Shown piece by piece: positions 1 through 8,143 of a stretch of 64,000 bases of DNA. The DNA comes from CAZRHH01 sp964599885 (lineage in GTDB: Bacteria; Chloroflexota; Dehalococcoidia; DSTF01; JACRBR01): contig CAZRHH010000005.1 in the NCBI GenBank assembly GCA_964599885.1, positions 1 through 64,000 of the forward strand. Direction: 5' to 3'. Made by a program: the position numbers and the translations under genes. The notes beneath the pieces were generated by a model. That model was not told the DNA's origin. It saw only the letters and a program-made list of their open reading frames with translations, and did not search any database. Within the stretch, counting starts at the first letter, position 1. Every line of letters starts with the position of its first letter.

Positions 1-1
1 G

Positions 2-460
2 GAGCCGGCGCCCGCAGCGACGAACGGCGCCGCAAAGCCGGCGAACAGCAACGGTGCGCCCACCAGCGGAAGCGCCCCGCCGCCAAGCGATCTGAGCGCG
101 CCAGCGCCGCCAGACGATGCGCCACCCGCCGACCCGACGCTCGAAACGCTGATCGAACGCATGTACGCGCTGCTGCGTTCCACGAAGAGTGGTTCTGCGC
201 CATTCCTCGCCGGCTCGTGCCACGCGATCTCGTTCTTGGATGGCGTGTTGACGATCGGCGCGCACATGCCGTTCCACAAGGGAAAGATCGAACTACCGGA
301 GCACCGCAAGGTGTACGAAGAAGCGGCGGCGACGCTGCTCGGAGCGCCCGTTTCGATCCGGTGTATCATGGCCGAGAAGCCGGCGAAGACGCCGGCGCGC
401 AGTCCGCTCGTGCAGCACGCCGTCGAAAACCACGGCGCGAAGATCGTCTCGGAAGACTAG
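2..460 (+). CDS. dnaX: DNA polymerase III gamma/tau subunit, C-terminal part (5' truncated by window)
   Basis: The open frame enters from the left edge without a start and ends in TAG at 458-460. The visible part begins with an Ala/Pro/Asn-rich linker, followed by a small folded region of about 100 residues (from about 160) ending in a Lys/Pro-rich tail. This fits the linker and C-terminal domain of the tau form of the clamp-loader subunit. The catalytic AAA+ domain lies outside the window, so the call rests mainly on the conserved order dnaX-ybaB-recR, in which the next two genes are clear. The gap to ybaB is 12 bases, so the three are probably co-transcribed. Sequence alone would support only a weak call. 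Confidence 0.75.
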   Translation, partial: EPAPAATNGAAKPANSNGAPTSGSAPPPSDLSAPAPPDDAPPADPTLETLIERMYALLRSTKSGSAPFLAGSCHAISFLDGVLTIGAHMPFHKGKIELPEHRKVYEEAAATLLGAPVSIRCIMAEKPAKTPARSPLVQHAVENHGAKIVSED

Positions 461-472
461 GAGCAACCAGCA

Positions 473-796
473 ATGGCGATGAACCGCGACATGATGGCGA
501 AGCTCGGACAGATGCAAGAGCGGCTGATGAAGGCGCAGGCAGATCTCGCCGAAAAGCGCGCTGACGGTTCGGCCGGCGGTGGCGCCGTACAGGTCGTCCT
601 CACCGGCGGCATGAAGGTCGATTCGCTCAAAATCGACAAGGAAGTGATCGACCCCGACGACGTCGAGATGCTCGAAGATCTCGTGACCGCCGCACTCAAT
701 GAAGCGCTCGCGAAGGTCCAGGCGTTGCAGATGGGGCAGCTCGCTGGTCTCGCCGGCAGCCTCGGTCTCGGCGGCATGCCCGGACTTCCGCAATAA
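473..796 (+). CDS. ybaB: YbaB/EbfC family nucleoid-associated protein
   Basis: A 107-residue protein, the usual family length of 100-110. It starts with a helical stretch (MNRDMMAKLGQMQERLMKAQ), then the typical sheet with a GGGAVQV turn, and the conserved VIDPDDVEMLEDLV segment followed by a Gly/Met-rich tail. Family members are dimeric tweezers-like DNA-binding proteins that coat the nucleoid. The gene sits between dnaX and recR, the classic arrangement. A GGAG motif lies about 9 bases before the ATG. The identification is secure; the precise cellular role of the family remains loosely defined. Confidence 0.95.
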   Translation: MAMNRDMMAKLGQMQERLMKAQADLAEKRADGSAGGGAVQVVLTGGMKVDSLKIDKEVIDPDDVEMLEDLVTAALNEALAKVQALQMGQLAGLAGSLGLGGMPGLPQ

Positions 797-933
797 CCAG
801 ACGCGTACCCATCATCTCGACTTGCGCCCCGCACGTTTTCGCGTCGCGTGCGCGTGACGTATATTCGATCGCGTCGGCGGCAACACGCGCAGAAGCTCCG
901 CGGCGCCGGACCGGAGAGGGATGAACGCCCACG

Positions 934-1545
934 ATGAATGAAAGTCTCGGCGCCGCTCCCGCACCCGTCACGAAGCTCATCGACGAGTTTCACAAGCTCC
1001 CCGGCATCGGCCCGAAGAGCGCGCAGCGCCTGACCTACCACATGCTGCGCATCCCGTACGACGACGCGGTCGCGCTCGCCCAGGCGATCACCGACCTGAA
1101 AGAGCGCACGGTCCTCTGCTCCATCTGCCAGAACGTGACGGAGGCCGATCCCTGCGCGATCTGCCGCGACGACCACCGTGACCGCACGACGATCTGCGTC
1201 GTCGAGGAGCCGCTCGACATCCTCGCCGTAGAGCGCACGCGCGGCTTTCACGGCCTGTACCACGTGCTGCACGGCGTCATCTCGCCGATGGACGGCGTGG
1301 GCCCGGACGACCTGAAGGTCAACGAACTGCTCGCGCGTCTCCGCGGCGGTAACGTTACGGAAGTGATCATGGCGACGAACCCCAACCTCGAAGGAGAAGC
1401 GACGTCGATGTACGTCAGCCGGCTGCTGACGCCGCTCGGCGTCCGCGTCACGCGTCTCGCGCGCGGCCTCCCGATGGGCAGCGATCTCGAATACGCCGAC
1501 GACGTCACGCTCACACGCGCGATCGAAAACCGCCAGGACGTTTAG
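934..1545 (+). CDS. recR: Recombination protein RecR
   Basis: A 203-residue protein of normal length. RecR works with RecO (and RecF) to load RecA on single-stranded gaps. A helix-hairpin-helix lies at residues 22-32 (LPGIGPKSAQR), a four-cysteine zinc motif at C62, C65, C74 and C77, and the Toprim domain from about residue 85 (CVVEEPLDILAVE). The C-terminal region carries the conserved ARGLPMGSDLEYAD segment. It is the last gene of the dnaX-ybaB-recR group, although a 137-base gap separates it from ybaB, so it may also have its own promoter. Confidence 0.97.
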   Translation: MNESLGAAPAPVTKLIDEFHKLPGIGPKSAQRLTYHMLRIPYDDAVALAQAITDLKERTVLCSICQNVTEADPCAICRDDHRDRTTICVVEEPLDILAVERTRGFHGLYHVLHGVISPMDGVGPDDLKVNELLARLRGGNVTEVIMATNPNLEGEATSMYVSRLLTPLGVRVTRLARGLPMGSDLEYADDVTLTRAIENRQDV

Positions 1546-1686
1546 GGATGGGCAGTGGGAAGTCGGAAGTGAGAGGTGGGGCGCGTGAAATTCACTAACG
1601 CGAGCTGAAGCCGGCTCGCCGCCGTCCATGCATGTAGGGTCGCTACTGCTACGGTGAGCAACCACCTCTGACCTCTCACCTCTCAT
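1546..1686. repeat. Word-like short repeats downstream of recR
   Basis: Just after the recR stop, 1546-1581 is a purine-rich run built from GGGAAGTC, GGAAGTGAGAGG and similar words. At 1662-1686 a pyrimidine-rich run repeats ACCTCTGACCTCTCACC. The two blocks are roughly complementary and could pair across about 80 bases. The same pyrimidine words recur at 10323-10342. See the finding on word-like repeats. Confidence 0.6.
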
Positions 1687-1715
1687 AGCCCGATCAAAGC
1701 GCTACGATCACCCTC

Positions 1716-3590
1716 ATGAAACCAACCCTCGCCCCCGTACCGCAGCAGATCGATCTTCATACGGGCACACGTACGCTGCCGCGTGACCGCACGATCGTGC
1801 TGTTCGAGGACGCCGTCGCGCACGGCACGCTCGCGGCGCACGCGTTGCAAGCGGCGCTCGAACATTACGCAGACTTGCGATGGGAAGTGCGCGCCGCGTC
1901 GGGGCTCGCCGAACTCGAAGGCGTCGTCGCCGTCATCGACGCGAAGGCAGTGAAGCAGCGCGAGGGCTACCACCTGACGATCGGCGAAGAGCGCATCGCG
2001 ATCGTCGCGCGCGATGGCGCCGGCCTGTACTACGCCTTCGCCACGCTGACACAGCTCGTCCGCCAGTACGGACGCCGCCTGCCGATGCTGCACATCGAAG
2101 ACTGGCCGGACTTCGCGCACCGCGGCGTAATGCTCGACGTCAGCCGCGACAAAGTGCCGACGATGGAGACGCTCTACGGCCTCGTCGATATGCTCGCCGG
2201 CTGGAAGATCAACCAGTTCCAGCTCTACATGGAGCACACCTTCGCGTACCAGATGCACCGCGCCGTCTGGAAGGACGCGTCGCCCTTCACCGGCGAGGAG
2301 ATCCTCGCGCTCGACGCCTACTGCCGCAAGCGCCACGTCGAACTTGTGCCAAACCAGAACAGCTTCGGCCACATGTCACGTTGGCTCGAGCACAAGCCGT
2401 ACAACGACTTCGCCGAGGCGCCGCGCGGCACGACGATGCCGTTCGGCAAGCTCCCGCCGTTCACGCTCGATCCCGCCGACCCTCGTTCGCTCGACCTGAT
2501 CGACGGCCTGTACGCGGAACTGCTGCCCCACTTCAGCAGCGACATGCTGAACGTAGGCTGCGACGAGACGTTCGATCTCGGCGCCGGCAAGAGCGCGCGT
2601 GCTGTGAAGCAGCGCGGCGCCGGCATGGTGTACCTCGGCTTCCTGCTGAAGATTCACGCGCTGTGCGCGAAGTACGGCAAACAGATGATGTTCTGGGGCG
2701 ACATCGTCATGCAGCATCCGGAGTTGATCGGCAAGCTGCACCGCGACATGATCGCGCTCGAATGGGGCTACGAGCACGACCACCCGTACGACGCCGACAC
2801 GCGCGCGTTCAAGCAGGCCGGGCTGCCGTTCTACGTCTGTCCCGGCGCGGGCGGCTGGAACTCGTTTATCGGCCGCACCGAGAACTCCGTCGCGAACATC
2901 CGCAACGCCACCACCAACGGAAAGAAGCGTGGCGCGATCGGCGTGCTCAACACCGAATGGGGCGACAACGGCCACATGCAGCCGCTGCCCGTCGCCTACG
3001 CTGGCTTCCTCTTCGGCGCCGCGATGAGTTGGTCCACGGTGGCCAGCGACAGCATCGATCTCGACCGCGCGCTCAGCCTGCACGCATTCGACGATCCGTC
3101 CGGCGTCACCGGACGCGCTGTCGTCGATCTCGGCAACGCCTACACGGTCAACGGCGCGAAGACGCGCAACGGCTCGCTGCTCGCGCAGCTATACGTCGCG
3201 CCGCTCGACAACGACTGGCCGATGCGGCGCGTCAGAACGGGTGGTTTCGAAGAAACGATCGACTACATCGAACAGGCGCTCGCGTCCCTCGACGCGTCGA
3301 ACATGCGCGGCGACGACGCGCAACTCCTGGTCGAAGAGTTCCGCTTCGTCGCCGAACTGGCGATCGCCGGCGCGCAGATCGGCGCGGTGAAGCACGCACG
3401 CTATCTCGGTGGCGCGGGCGCGTCGGCCGCGAAGCAGCGTGCCGGCTGGAAGCGCGCGGCCAAACGCATCGACGCCGTCATCCCCGAGTACGAGCGCCTG
3501 TGGCTGGCGCGCAACCGCCCGGGCGGCCTCCGCGACAGCACCGCCCGCCTGCATTCCCTCGCGAAGTCACTACGCAAAGCCTCGGCCTAA
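1716..3590 (+). CDS. Glycoside hydrolase family 20 (beta-N-acetylhexosaminidase-like)
   Basis: A 624-residue protein without an obvious signal peptide, so it probably acts in the cytoplasm on N-acetylhexosamine ends of glycans or recycled wall fragments. An N-terminal GH20b-like alpha/beta domain (to about residue 125) leads into the catalytic barrel, which opens with HIEDWPDFAHRGVMLDVSR. The catalytic Asp-Glu pair is D283-E284 in NVGCDETFDLG, the family signature that binds the substrate acetamido group and acts as acid. Later barrel motifs include MMFWGDI and LNTEWGDNGH. The last ~130 residues are helical and variable. The gene stands alone between recR and msrA. The substrate is unknown; GH20 enzymes also include lacto-N-biosidases. 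Confidence 0.88.
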   Translation: MKPTLAPVPQQIDLHTGTRTLPRDRTIVLFEDAVAHGTLAAHALQAALEHYADLRWEVRAASGLAELEGVVAVIDAKAVKQREGYHLTIGEERIAIVARDGAGLYYAFATLTQLVRQYGRRLPMLHIEDWPDFAHRGVMLDVSRDKVPTMETLYGLVDMLAGWKINQFQLYMEHTFAYQMHRAVWKDASPFTGEEILALDAYCRKRHVELVPNQNSFGHMSRWLEHKPYNDFAEAPRGTTMPFGKLPPFTLDPADPRSLDLIDGLYAELLPHFSSDMLNVGCDETFDLGAGKSARAVKQRGAGMVYLGFLLKIHALCAKYGKQMMFWGDIVMQHPELIGKLHRDMIALEWGYEHDHPYDADTRAFKQAGLPFYVCPGAGGWNSFIGRTENSVANIRNATTNGKKRGAIGVLNTEWGDNGHMQPLPVAYAGFLFGAAMSWSTVASDSIDLDRALSLHAFDDPSGVTGRAVVDLGNAYTVNGAKTRNGSLLAQLYVAPLDNDWPMRRVRTGGFEETIDYIEQALASLDASNMRGDDAQLLVEEFRFVAELAIAGAQIGAVKHARYLGGAGASAAKQRAGWKRAAKRIDAVIPEYERLWLARNRPGGLRDSTARLHSLAKSLRKASA

Positions 3591-3620
3591 CGAGAAACAA
3601 ACAGAGGGCGGACGATCCAT

Positions 3621-3703
3621 CGTCCACCCTCCATCTTCCAGTCGTCGTTTGAATACCCGACGCTCCGTTGCACCGCCGTCCACCCTCCATCATCCAGTCG
3701 TCG
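3621..3703. repeat. Two near-identical 27-base direct repeats between convergent genes
   Basis: Positions 3621-3647 and 3677-3703 carry the same 27-base word, differing at one base. The core is CCACCCTCCATC followed by TCCAGTCGTCG. Related words occur at 15896-15928, 27541-27583 and 28923-28953. The copies lie between the ends of the GH20 gene and msrA, where nothing is coded. Confidence 0.75.
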
Positions 3704-3721
3704 AACGCGGCGCAGCGTCAG

Positions 3722-4219
3722 CTACGCGAGCGCCACGTGGCAGCTCGCCAGCCCACGCTTCTGCAAATACTGCTGGTGGTAGTCCTCAGCCACGTAGAAC
3801 TTCGACGCCGGCGTGATCTCCGTCACGATCGGGCGACGGAACGTACCCGCCTCATCCAGGCGCGCCTTCACCGCAGTCGCCGCATCGCGCTGCGCTTCGT
3901 CGTGGTAGAACACGGCAGATCGATACTGGTCACCGACGTCCGGCCCCTGCCGGTTGAGCGTCGTGGGGTCGTGATTCTCGAAGAACACGCCCAGCAAGTC
4001 CTCGAATGACACCTTCGCCGAGTCGAACTCCACCTGTACGACTTCGGCGTGGCCGGTCCGCTTGTAGCACACGTCCTCATACGTCGGGTTGTCGAGCGCG
4101 CCACCGGCATAGCCAACCATGGTCGACTTCACACCCTCAAGCTGCCGAAACGTCGCCTCGACGCCCCAGAAGCATCCGGCGCCGAATGTCGCAATCTCCG
4201 TCTTGTTCTCGTCACTCAT
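3722..4219 (-). CDS. msrA: Peptide methionine-S-sulfoxide reductase MsrA
   Basis: A 165-residue repair enzyme that reduces the S epimer of methionine sulfoxide in proteins with thioredoxin as electron source. The catalytic motif GCFWG has its nucleophilic cysteine at residue 16. Further conserved segments are STMVGYAGG, RTGHAEVVQVEFD, HDPTTLNRQGPDVGDQYRS and DYHQQYL. The start at 4219 is chosen because the protein then begins 11 residues before GAGCFWG, as in relatives, and a GGAG site lies 7 bases upstream; the frame stays open farther upstream but codes nothing conserved. One further cysteine near the C terminus (GLASCHVAL) may serve as the resolving residue. Confidence 0.96.
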   Translation of the reverse strand: MSDENKTEIATFGAGCFWGVEATFRQLEGVKSTMVGYAGGALDNPTYEDVCYKRTGHAEVVQVEFDSAKVSFEDLLGVFFENHDPTTLNRQGPDVGDQYRSAVFYHDEAQRDAATAVKARLDEAGTFRRPIVTEITPASKFYVAEDYHQQYLQKRGLASCHVALA

Positions 4220-4449
4220 CTGTTCTCCTTCCCTGCGTTGCTCTCGTATGCCAAGTATACGTCCGCCGGAATCGCGCGTATCTGCGCGGGCACACCGATA
4301 CTGTGAAAGGCGCGTCGCAGAACGGAGCCAATGGGTGCAAAGTGTACGTGCGCGCACACTCAGGAAGCGCCGCGGACCGTGGTCCATCCGGCACCACGCC
4401 CACCTCACCACCAGTAAGCTCATTGCGCGCGGCACGCGCCTCCCGCACG

Positions 4450-4920
4450 ATGCCCGTATTGAAGGCATACACCGTCGAAATACAGGCTGACGTCGACCTC
4501 ACCGGCATCGACACGGACGCGCTCGCGGTGCTCGCCGAACGCGCGCTCAGCAAGGAAGCGGTTGCCAGTCCCGCCGAACTGAGCATCCTCCTTACGGATG
4601 ACGCCGCGGTTCAAGAACTGAACCGCCAGTACCGCAACACCGACGCCCCGACGGACGTACTGTCGTTCGCGCAAGCTGAGGGCGACACTTTCGCCCACCC
4701 CGACGCCGCGAGTGCGCTGATGCTTGGCGACATCATCATCTCCATCGACACAGCGCGACGCCAGGCGGCCGAGTACGCGGTCACGCTGCAAGATGAAGTC
4801 GCACACCTGCTCGTCCACGGCATCTTGCATCTGCTCGGCTACGACCACGAAGTGCCGGACGAGGCAGACATCATGCGCGCCCACGAAGACGCCATTCTCG
4901 GCACGGCGCATCATCACTGA
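4450..4920 (+). CDS. ybeY: Endoribonuclease YbeY (16S rRNA maturation)
   Basis: A 156-residue metal-dependent endoribonuclease involved in 16S rRNA 3' processing and ribosome quality control. The zinc signature HGILHLLGYDH is at residues 123-133, with all three histidines present. The conserved TDVLSF motif at 68-73 and GDIIIS at 93-98 support the call. The ATG at 4450 gives the normal family length; the frame is open farther upstream across the msrA promoter region, where nothing is conserved. Usual neighbours such as phoH and era are absent here, so the gene appears as a single unit divergent from msrA. Confidence 0.95.
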   Translation: MPVLKAYTVEIQADVDLTGIDTDALAVLAERALSKEAVASPAELSILLTDDAAVQELNRQYRNTDAPTDVLSFAQAEGDTFAHPDAASALMLGDIIISIDTARRQAAEYAVTLQDEVAHLLVHGILHLLGYDHEVPDEADIMRAHEDAILGTAHHH

Positions 4921-4922
4921 TT

Positions 4923-5138
4923 GGATGCGGGATGCGGGATGCGGGATGGGATCACGCGAAACGTGACGCCGCGCAACCTCGCCCCCACCGTAGCGCGGGC
5001 TTTCAGCCCGCGCGTGCCACCAATTCGAGCCACGCGCAGTCCCGACGCCGGTGTACCGACATCGAGTGCCGCAACGACGCCGTTAGACCCACAGAACAGC
5101 CTTTGCGCTCCTCTGCGTCCTTTGCGTCTTTGCGGTGA
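4923..5138. repeat. Intergenic mosaic: heptamer tandem repeat, palindrome and CTTTGCG words
   Basis: The gap between ybeY and nuoN holds three unrelated elements in a row. At 4923-4950 the heptamer GGATGCG is repeated three times plus a variant. At 4993-5013 is a perfect 8-base inverted repeat, GCGCGGGC and GCCCGCGC, around TTTCA. At 5101-5138 is a run of CTTTGCG, CTCTGCGTC and CTTTGCGTC words. None overlaps a supportable gene. Confidence 0.7.
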
Positions 5139-5146
5139 ACCGGCGG

Positions 5147-6625
5147 CTACGCGAACACGTTGACAGCGCGTTGCGCTGCTTCGATCAACGGGAACGGATA
5201 CACGAACACCGCCGCCACACCGGCGGCGCACGCCAGCAGCATCGCCTGCGTCGTCGCGGGCGAGACGATCGGCTCGTCGTTTTCCGATTCGCCGAGGTAC
5301 ATCTGCCGCGCGATACTCAAGTAGTAGAACGCGGATATCACGGTATTCAGCACCGCGATCACCACCAGCCACACCAGATCGGCGCCGATGCCCGCGTTGA
5401 AGATGTACATCTTCGCCCAGAACCCCGCCGTCGGCGGCAACCCGGTCAGTGACAGCAGGCAGAACGTCAGCACTGCCGCCGCGATCGGCGCGCGGCGAGC
5501 AATGCCGGCGTAGTCGCGGATCTCGTCGCTGCCGGTGCGGTTCGAGATCGCCATCACGGCGAAGAATGCGCCCAGATTCGTGAACGCGTACGTGGCGACG
5601 TAGAACAGGACGCCGCTCGCGCCAAACTGTCCGCCATCACTCGCGGAGACAGCCGCGAACCCCACGAGCAGGTTGCCAGCCTGCGCGATCGAGCTGTAGC
5701 CGAGCAAACGCCGCACGTTCGTCTGACGCAGCGCCATCACGTTACCGACGGTCATCGATACCGCGGCCAGCACGGCGAACAGCATCTTCCATTCGCCGCC
5801 GACGAACGTATCCGTGCCGAATCCCTCGAAGAAGATCCGCAGCACCACCGCGAACGCCGCCGCCTTGCTGCCGACCGAAAGGAACGCCGCGACCGGCGTC
5901 GATGCACCCTCGTACACGTCCGGCGTCCACATCTGAAACGGCACGATCGCCATCTTGAAGCCAAACCCCGCGGCGATGAACACCATGCTGACGATCAGCG
6001 CCGAACGAATGCCCGCGTCGCCGCTCGCGATCGCGTCAGCGATGCTCGGCGCGCCATCCGTCGTCAGCAGCCGCGTCGTGCCGGAGATGCCGAAGAGAAA
6101 CGCCATACCGTACAAGGCCACCGCCGACGACACAGCACCGAGCAGCAGATACTTTAGCGCCGCTTCGCTGCCCTTATCGTCGCGCAGCAGGCCCGCGAGG
6201 ATGAACTGCGTGATAGAGGTCAGCTCCAGCGCGACGAAGATCGTGACGAGGTCGCGGGAGCCGGCGAGCAGCATCATTCCCGTCGTCGCGATGAGTACCA
6301 GCGCAAAGAACTCCGCCTGGTGCTCGCCGAACCGTTCCATGTAGTCGAGCGACGCGATGATCACCGCCGCTGTGACGCCGATAAACAGGAAGATGAAGAA
6401 GATACTGAAGTTGTCGAGCGCCATCGAGTCGCTGAAGAATGACGCCTCGCGTTCGCGCAAGATGAGCGTGACCAGATACACAGCGGCGCCCGCAAGCCCG
6501 GCGAGCGCGAGTCCGGCTAGCCACTTGACGTGACGGCGAGGGATGACAAGATCGGCGAGCAGGATCAGCCCGGCGGTCGCCATCACCACCAGTTCCGGTC
6601 CCAGTCTGTCGAAGTCTGCCAGCAC
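5147..6625 (-). CDS. nuoN: NADH-quinone oxidoreductase subunit N (complex I proton channel)
   Basis: A 492-residue polytopic membrane protein with about 14 predicted segments, one of the three Mrp-antiporter-like pumps of complex I. The conserved ALELTSITQFILAG region carries the glutamate of TM5, followed by KYLLLGAVSSAVALYG, FKMAIVPFQMWTPDVYEGA and a lysine in KMYIFNAGIGADLVW. These are standard NuoN landmarks. It is the last gene of the reverse-strand nuo operon, 15 bases after nuoM. Its 3' side runs into repeat-rich DNA with no clear U-tract terminator. Confidence 0.96.
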   Translation of the reverse strand: MLADFDRLGPELVVMATAGLILLADLVIPRRHVKWLAGLALAGLAGAAVYLVTLILREREASFFSDSMALDNFSIFFIFLFIGVTAAVIIASLDYMERFGEHQAEFFALVLIATTGMMLLAGSRDLVTIFVALELTSITQFILAGLLRDDKGSEAALKYLLLGAVSSAVALYGMAFLFGISGTTRLLTTDGAPSIADAIASGDAGIRSALIVSMVFIAAGFGFKMAIVPFQMWTPDVYEGASTPVAAFLSVGSKAAAFAVVLRIFFEGFGTDTFVGGEWKMLFAVLAAVSMTVGNVMALRQTNVRRLLGYSSIAQAGNLLVGFAAVSASDGGQFGASGVLFYVATYAFTNLGAFFAVMAISNRTGSDEIRDYAGIARRAPIAAAVLTFCLLSLTGLPPTAGFWAKMYIFNAGIGADLVWLVVIAVLNTVISAFYYLSIARQMYLGESENDEPIVSPATTQAMLLACAAGVAAVFVYPFPLIEAAQRAVNVFA

Positions 6626-6640
6626 GCGCTTCTCCCCGCC

Positions 6641-8140
6641 CTACGCCAGCGCCTGGATGATGTTGACCATGCCCGTATCGATCACATCCACGACGATCGC
6701 CGGATACACGCCAACGCCCACGATCACGACGACCAGCGCCGCCATCGGCAGGCGCTCCCACCAGGCGTCCGCATCGGGCAGCGCCGCCCACCGCTCGTTG
6801 CGCGGCCCGTAGAACACGCGCTGGATCATCCATGTGATGTAACCCGTCGCGAGCAGCACACCGAACACCGAGATGATCGTCGGCGCTGTGTACTTGTCGA
6901 AGCTGCCCAGGAACACCATCATCTCCGACACGAACCCGGACATCGCCGGCAATCCGAGCGCCGCAAGTCCTGCGATCACCATCACCACAGCCGTCAGCGG
7001 CATCGTGTGCGCCAATCCCGAAAGCTCATCGAGATTTCGTGTGTGCGCGCGGTCGTAGATGATACCGACCATCACGAAGAGCAGCCCCGTAATCGTGCCG
7101 TGTGTGAACATCTGCAGCGCCGCGCCGTTCAGGCTGACGTGCCCCAGCGCCGAAATGCCGAGCAGCACATAGCCCATGTGGCTGATGCTCGAATAGGCGA
7201 TCAGCCGCTTCAAGTCTTTCTGCCGGATCGTCAGGATCGCGCCGTAGATGACGGAGATCGCCGCCAGCGACGCCAGCCAGACGCCGTAGTCGCGCGCCGT
7301 TTCCGGCATCAGCGTGACGAGGATGCGCAGGATGCCGTAGCCGCCCATCTTCAGCAGCACGCCGGCGAGGATCACCGAAACGGCGGTCGGCGCGTCGGTG
7401 TGCGCGTCAGGGAGCCACGTATGCAATGGAAAGATCGGCAACTTCACAGCGAACGCGACGAAGATAAGGCCGAAGATCGCCCACAACGGCAGCAGCGTGT
7501 TGGTGATGTCGCTCTGTTGCAGCGCCACCATGTCGAACGTCGCGTTCGGTTCGGCGCTAAAGCCCATCACGAGGAACCCGACGAGCATCAACGCCGATCC
7601 GGCGACGGTGTAGAGCACGAACTTCATCGCGCTGTACTCCTTGCGGCCGCTGCCCCACACCGAGATCAGCATGTACATCGGCAGCAGTTCGACTTCCCAG
7701 AACAGGAAGAACATCATCAGATCGAGCGACGTGAAGACGCCGAGCACGCCCGTCTCGAGCGCCAGCAGCCACAGAAAGTATTCCTTCGTACGCAGTTCGA
7801 TCCCGAACGACACGAGCGTCGCCACGACGAACAGGAACGTCGTTAGCAGCACCATCGTCATGCCGAGACCGTCCACCCCCATGTGGAACTGCACGTCGAA
7901 GCCGGCAGTCGCCGCATCGATCCACGTCGCCTGCGATTCGAACTGGAACGGATTCACGGAAACTTCGCCGGGGCTCCGATCGAACGCGATCACGAGCACC
8001 ACGGAACCGACGAACGATGTCAGCGTCGCCAGCAGCGCCAGCCATTTCGCCTGCCCGGTGCTTTCACGCGGTACCGTCAGCATGACGACGCCGGCGGCGA
8101 CAGCCGGGAAGAACACGGTGAAGATCAGCAGCCCGTTCAT
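6641..8140 (-). CDS. nuoM: NADH-quinone oxidoreductase subunit M
   Basis: A 499-residue proton-pumping subunit with about 14 membrane segments. Landmarks include FFLFWEVELLPMYMLI with the essential glutamate, FAVKLPIFPLHTWLPDAHTDAP with the central lysine, and the KDLKRLIAYSSISHMGYVLLG loop. The gene starts 3 bases after the nuoL stop and ends 15 bases before nuoN, so it is translated from a common message. Nothing is unusual in length or motif content. Confidence 0.97.
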   Translation of the reverse strand: MNGLLIFTVFFPAVAAGVVMLTVPRESTGQAKWLALLATLTSFVGSVVLVIAFDRSPGEVSVNPFQFESQATWIDAATAGFDVQFHMGVDGLGMTMVLLTTFLFVVATLVSFGIELRTKEYFLWLLALETGVLGVFTSLDLMMFFLFWEVELLPMYMLISVWGSGRKEYSAMKFVLYTVAGSALMLVGFLVMGFSAEPNATFDMVALQQSDITNTLLPLWAIFGLIFVAFAVKLPIFPLHTWLPDAHTDAPTAVSVILAGVLLKMGGYGILRILVTLMPETARDYGVWLASLAAISVIYGAILTIRQKDLKRLIAYSSISHMGYVLLGISALGHVSLNGAALQMFTHGTITGLLFVMVGIIYDRAHTRNLDELSGLAHTMPLTAVVMVIAGLAALGLPAMSGFVSEMMVFLGSFDKYTAPTIISVFGVLLATGYITWMIQRVFYGPRNERWAALPDADAWWERLPMAALVVVIVGVGVYPAIVVDVIDTGMVNIIQALA

Positions 8141-8143
8141 GCG

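Noticed and set aside
3621..3703. CRISPR array
   Set aside because: Only two 27-base copies with a 29-base gap, no further units and no cas genes; related words occur singly elsewhere.
6530..7846. 438-codon plus-strand frame over nuoM/nuoN
   Set aside because: His/Arg/Gln-rich antisense shadow of membrane-protein codons.
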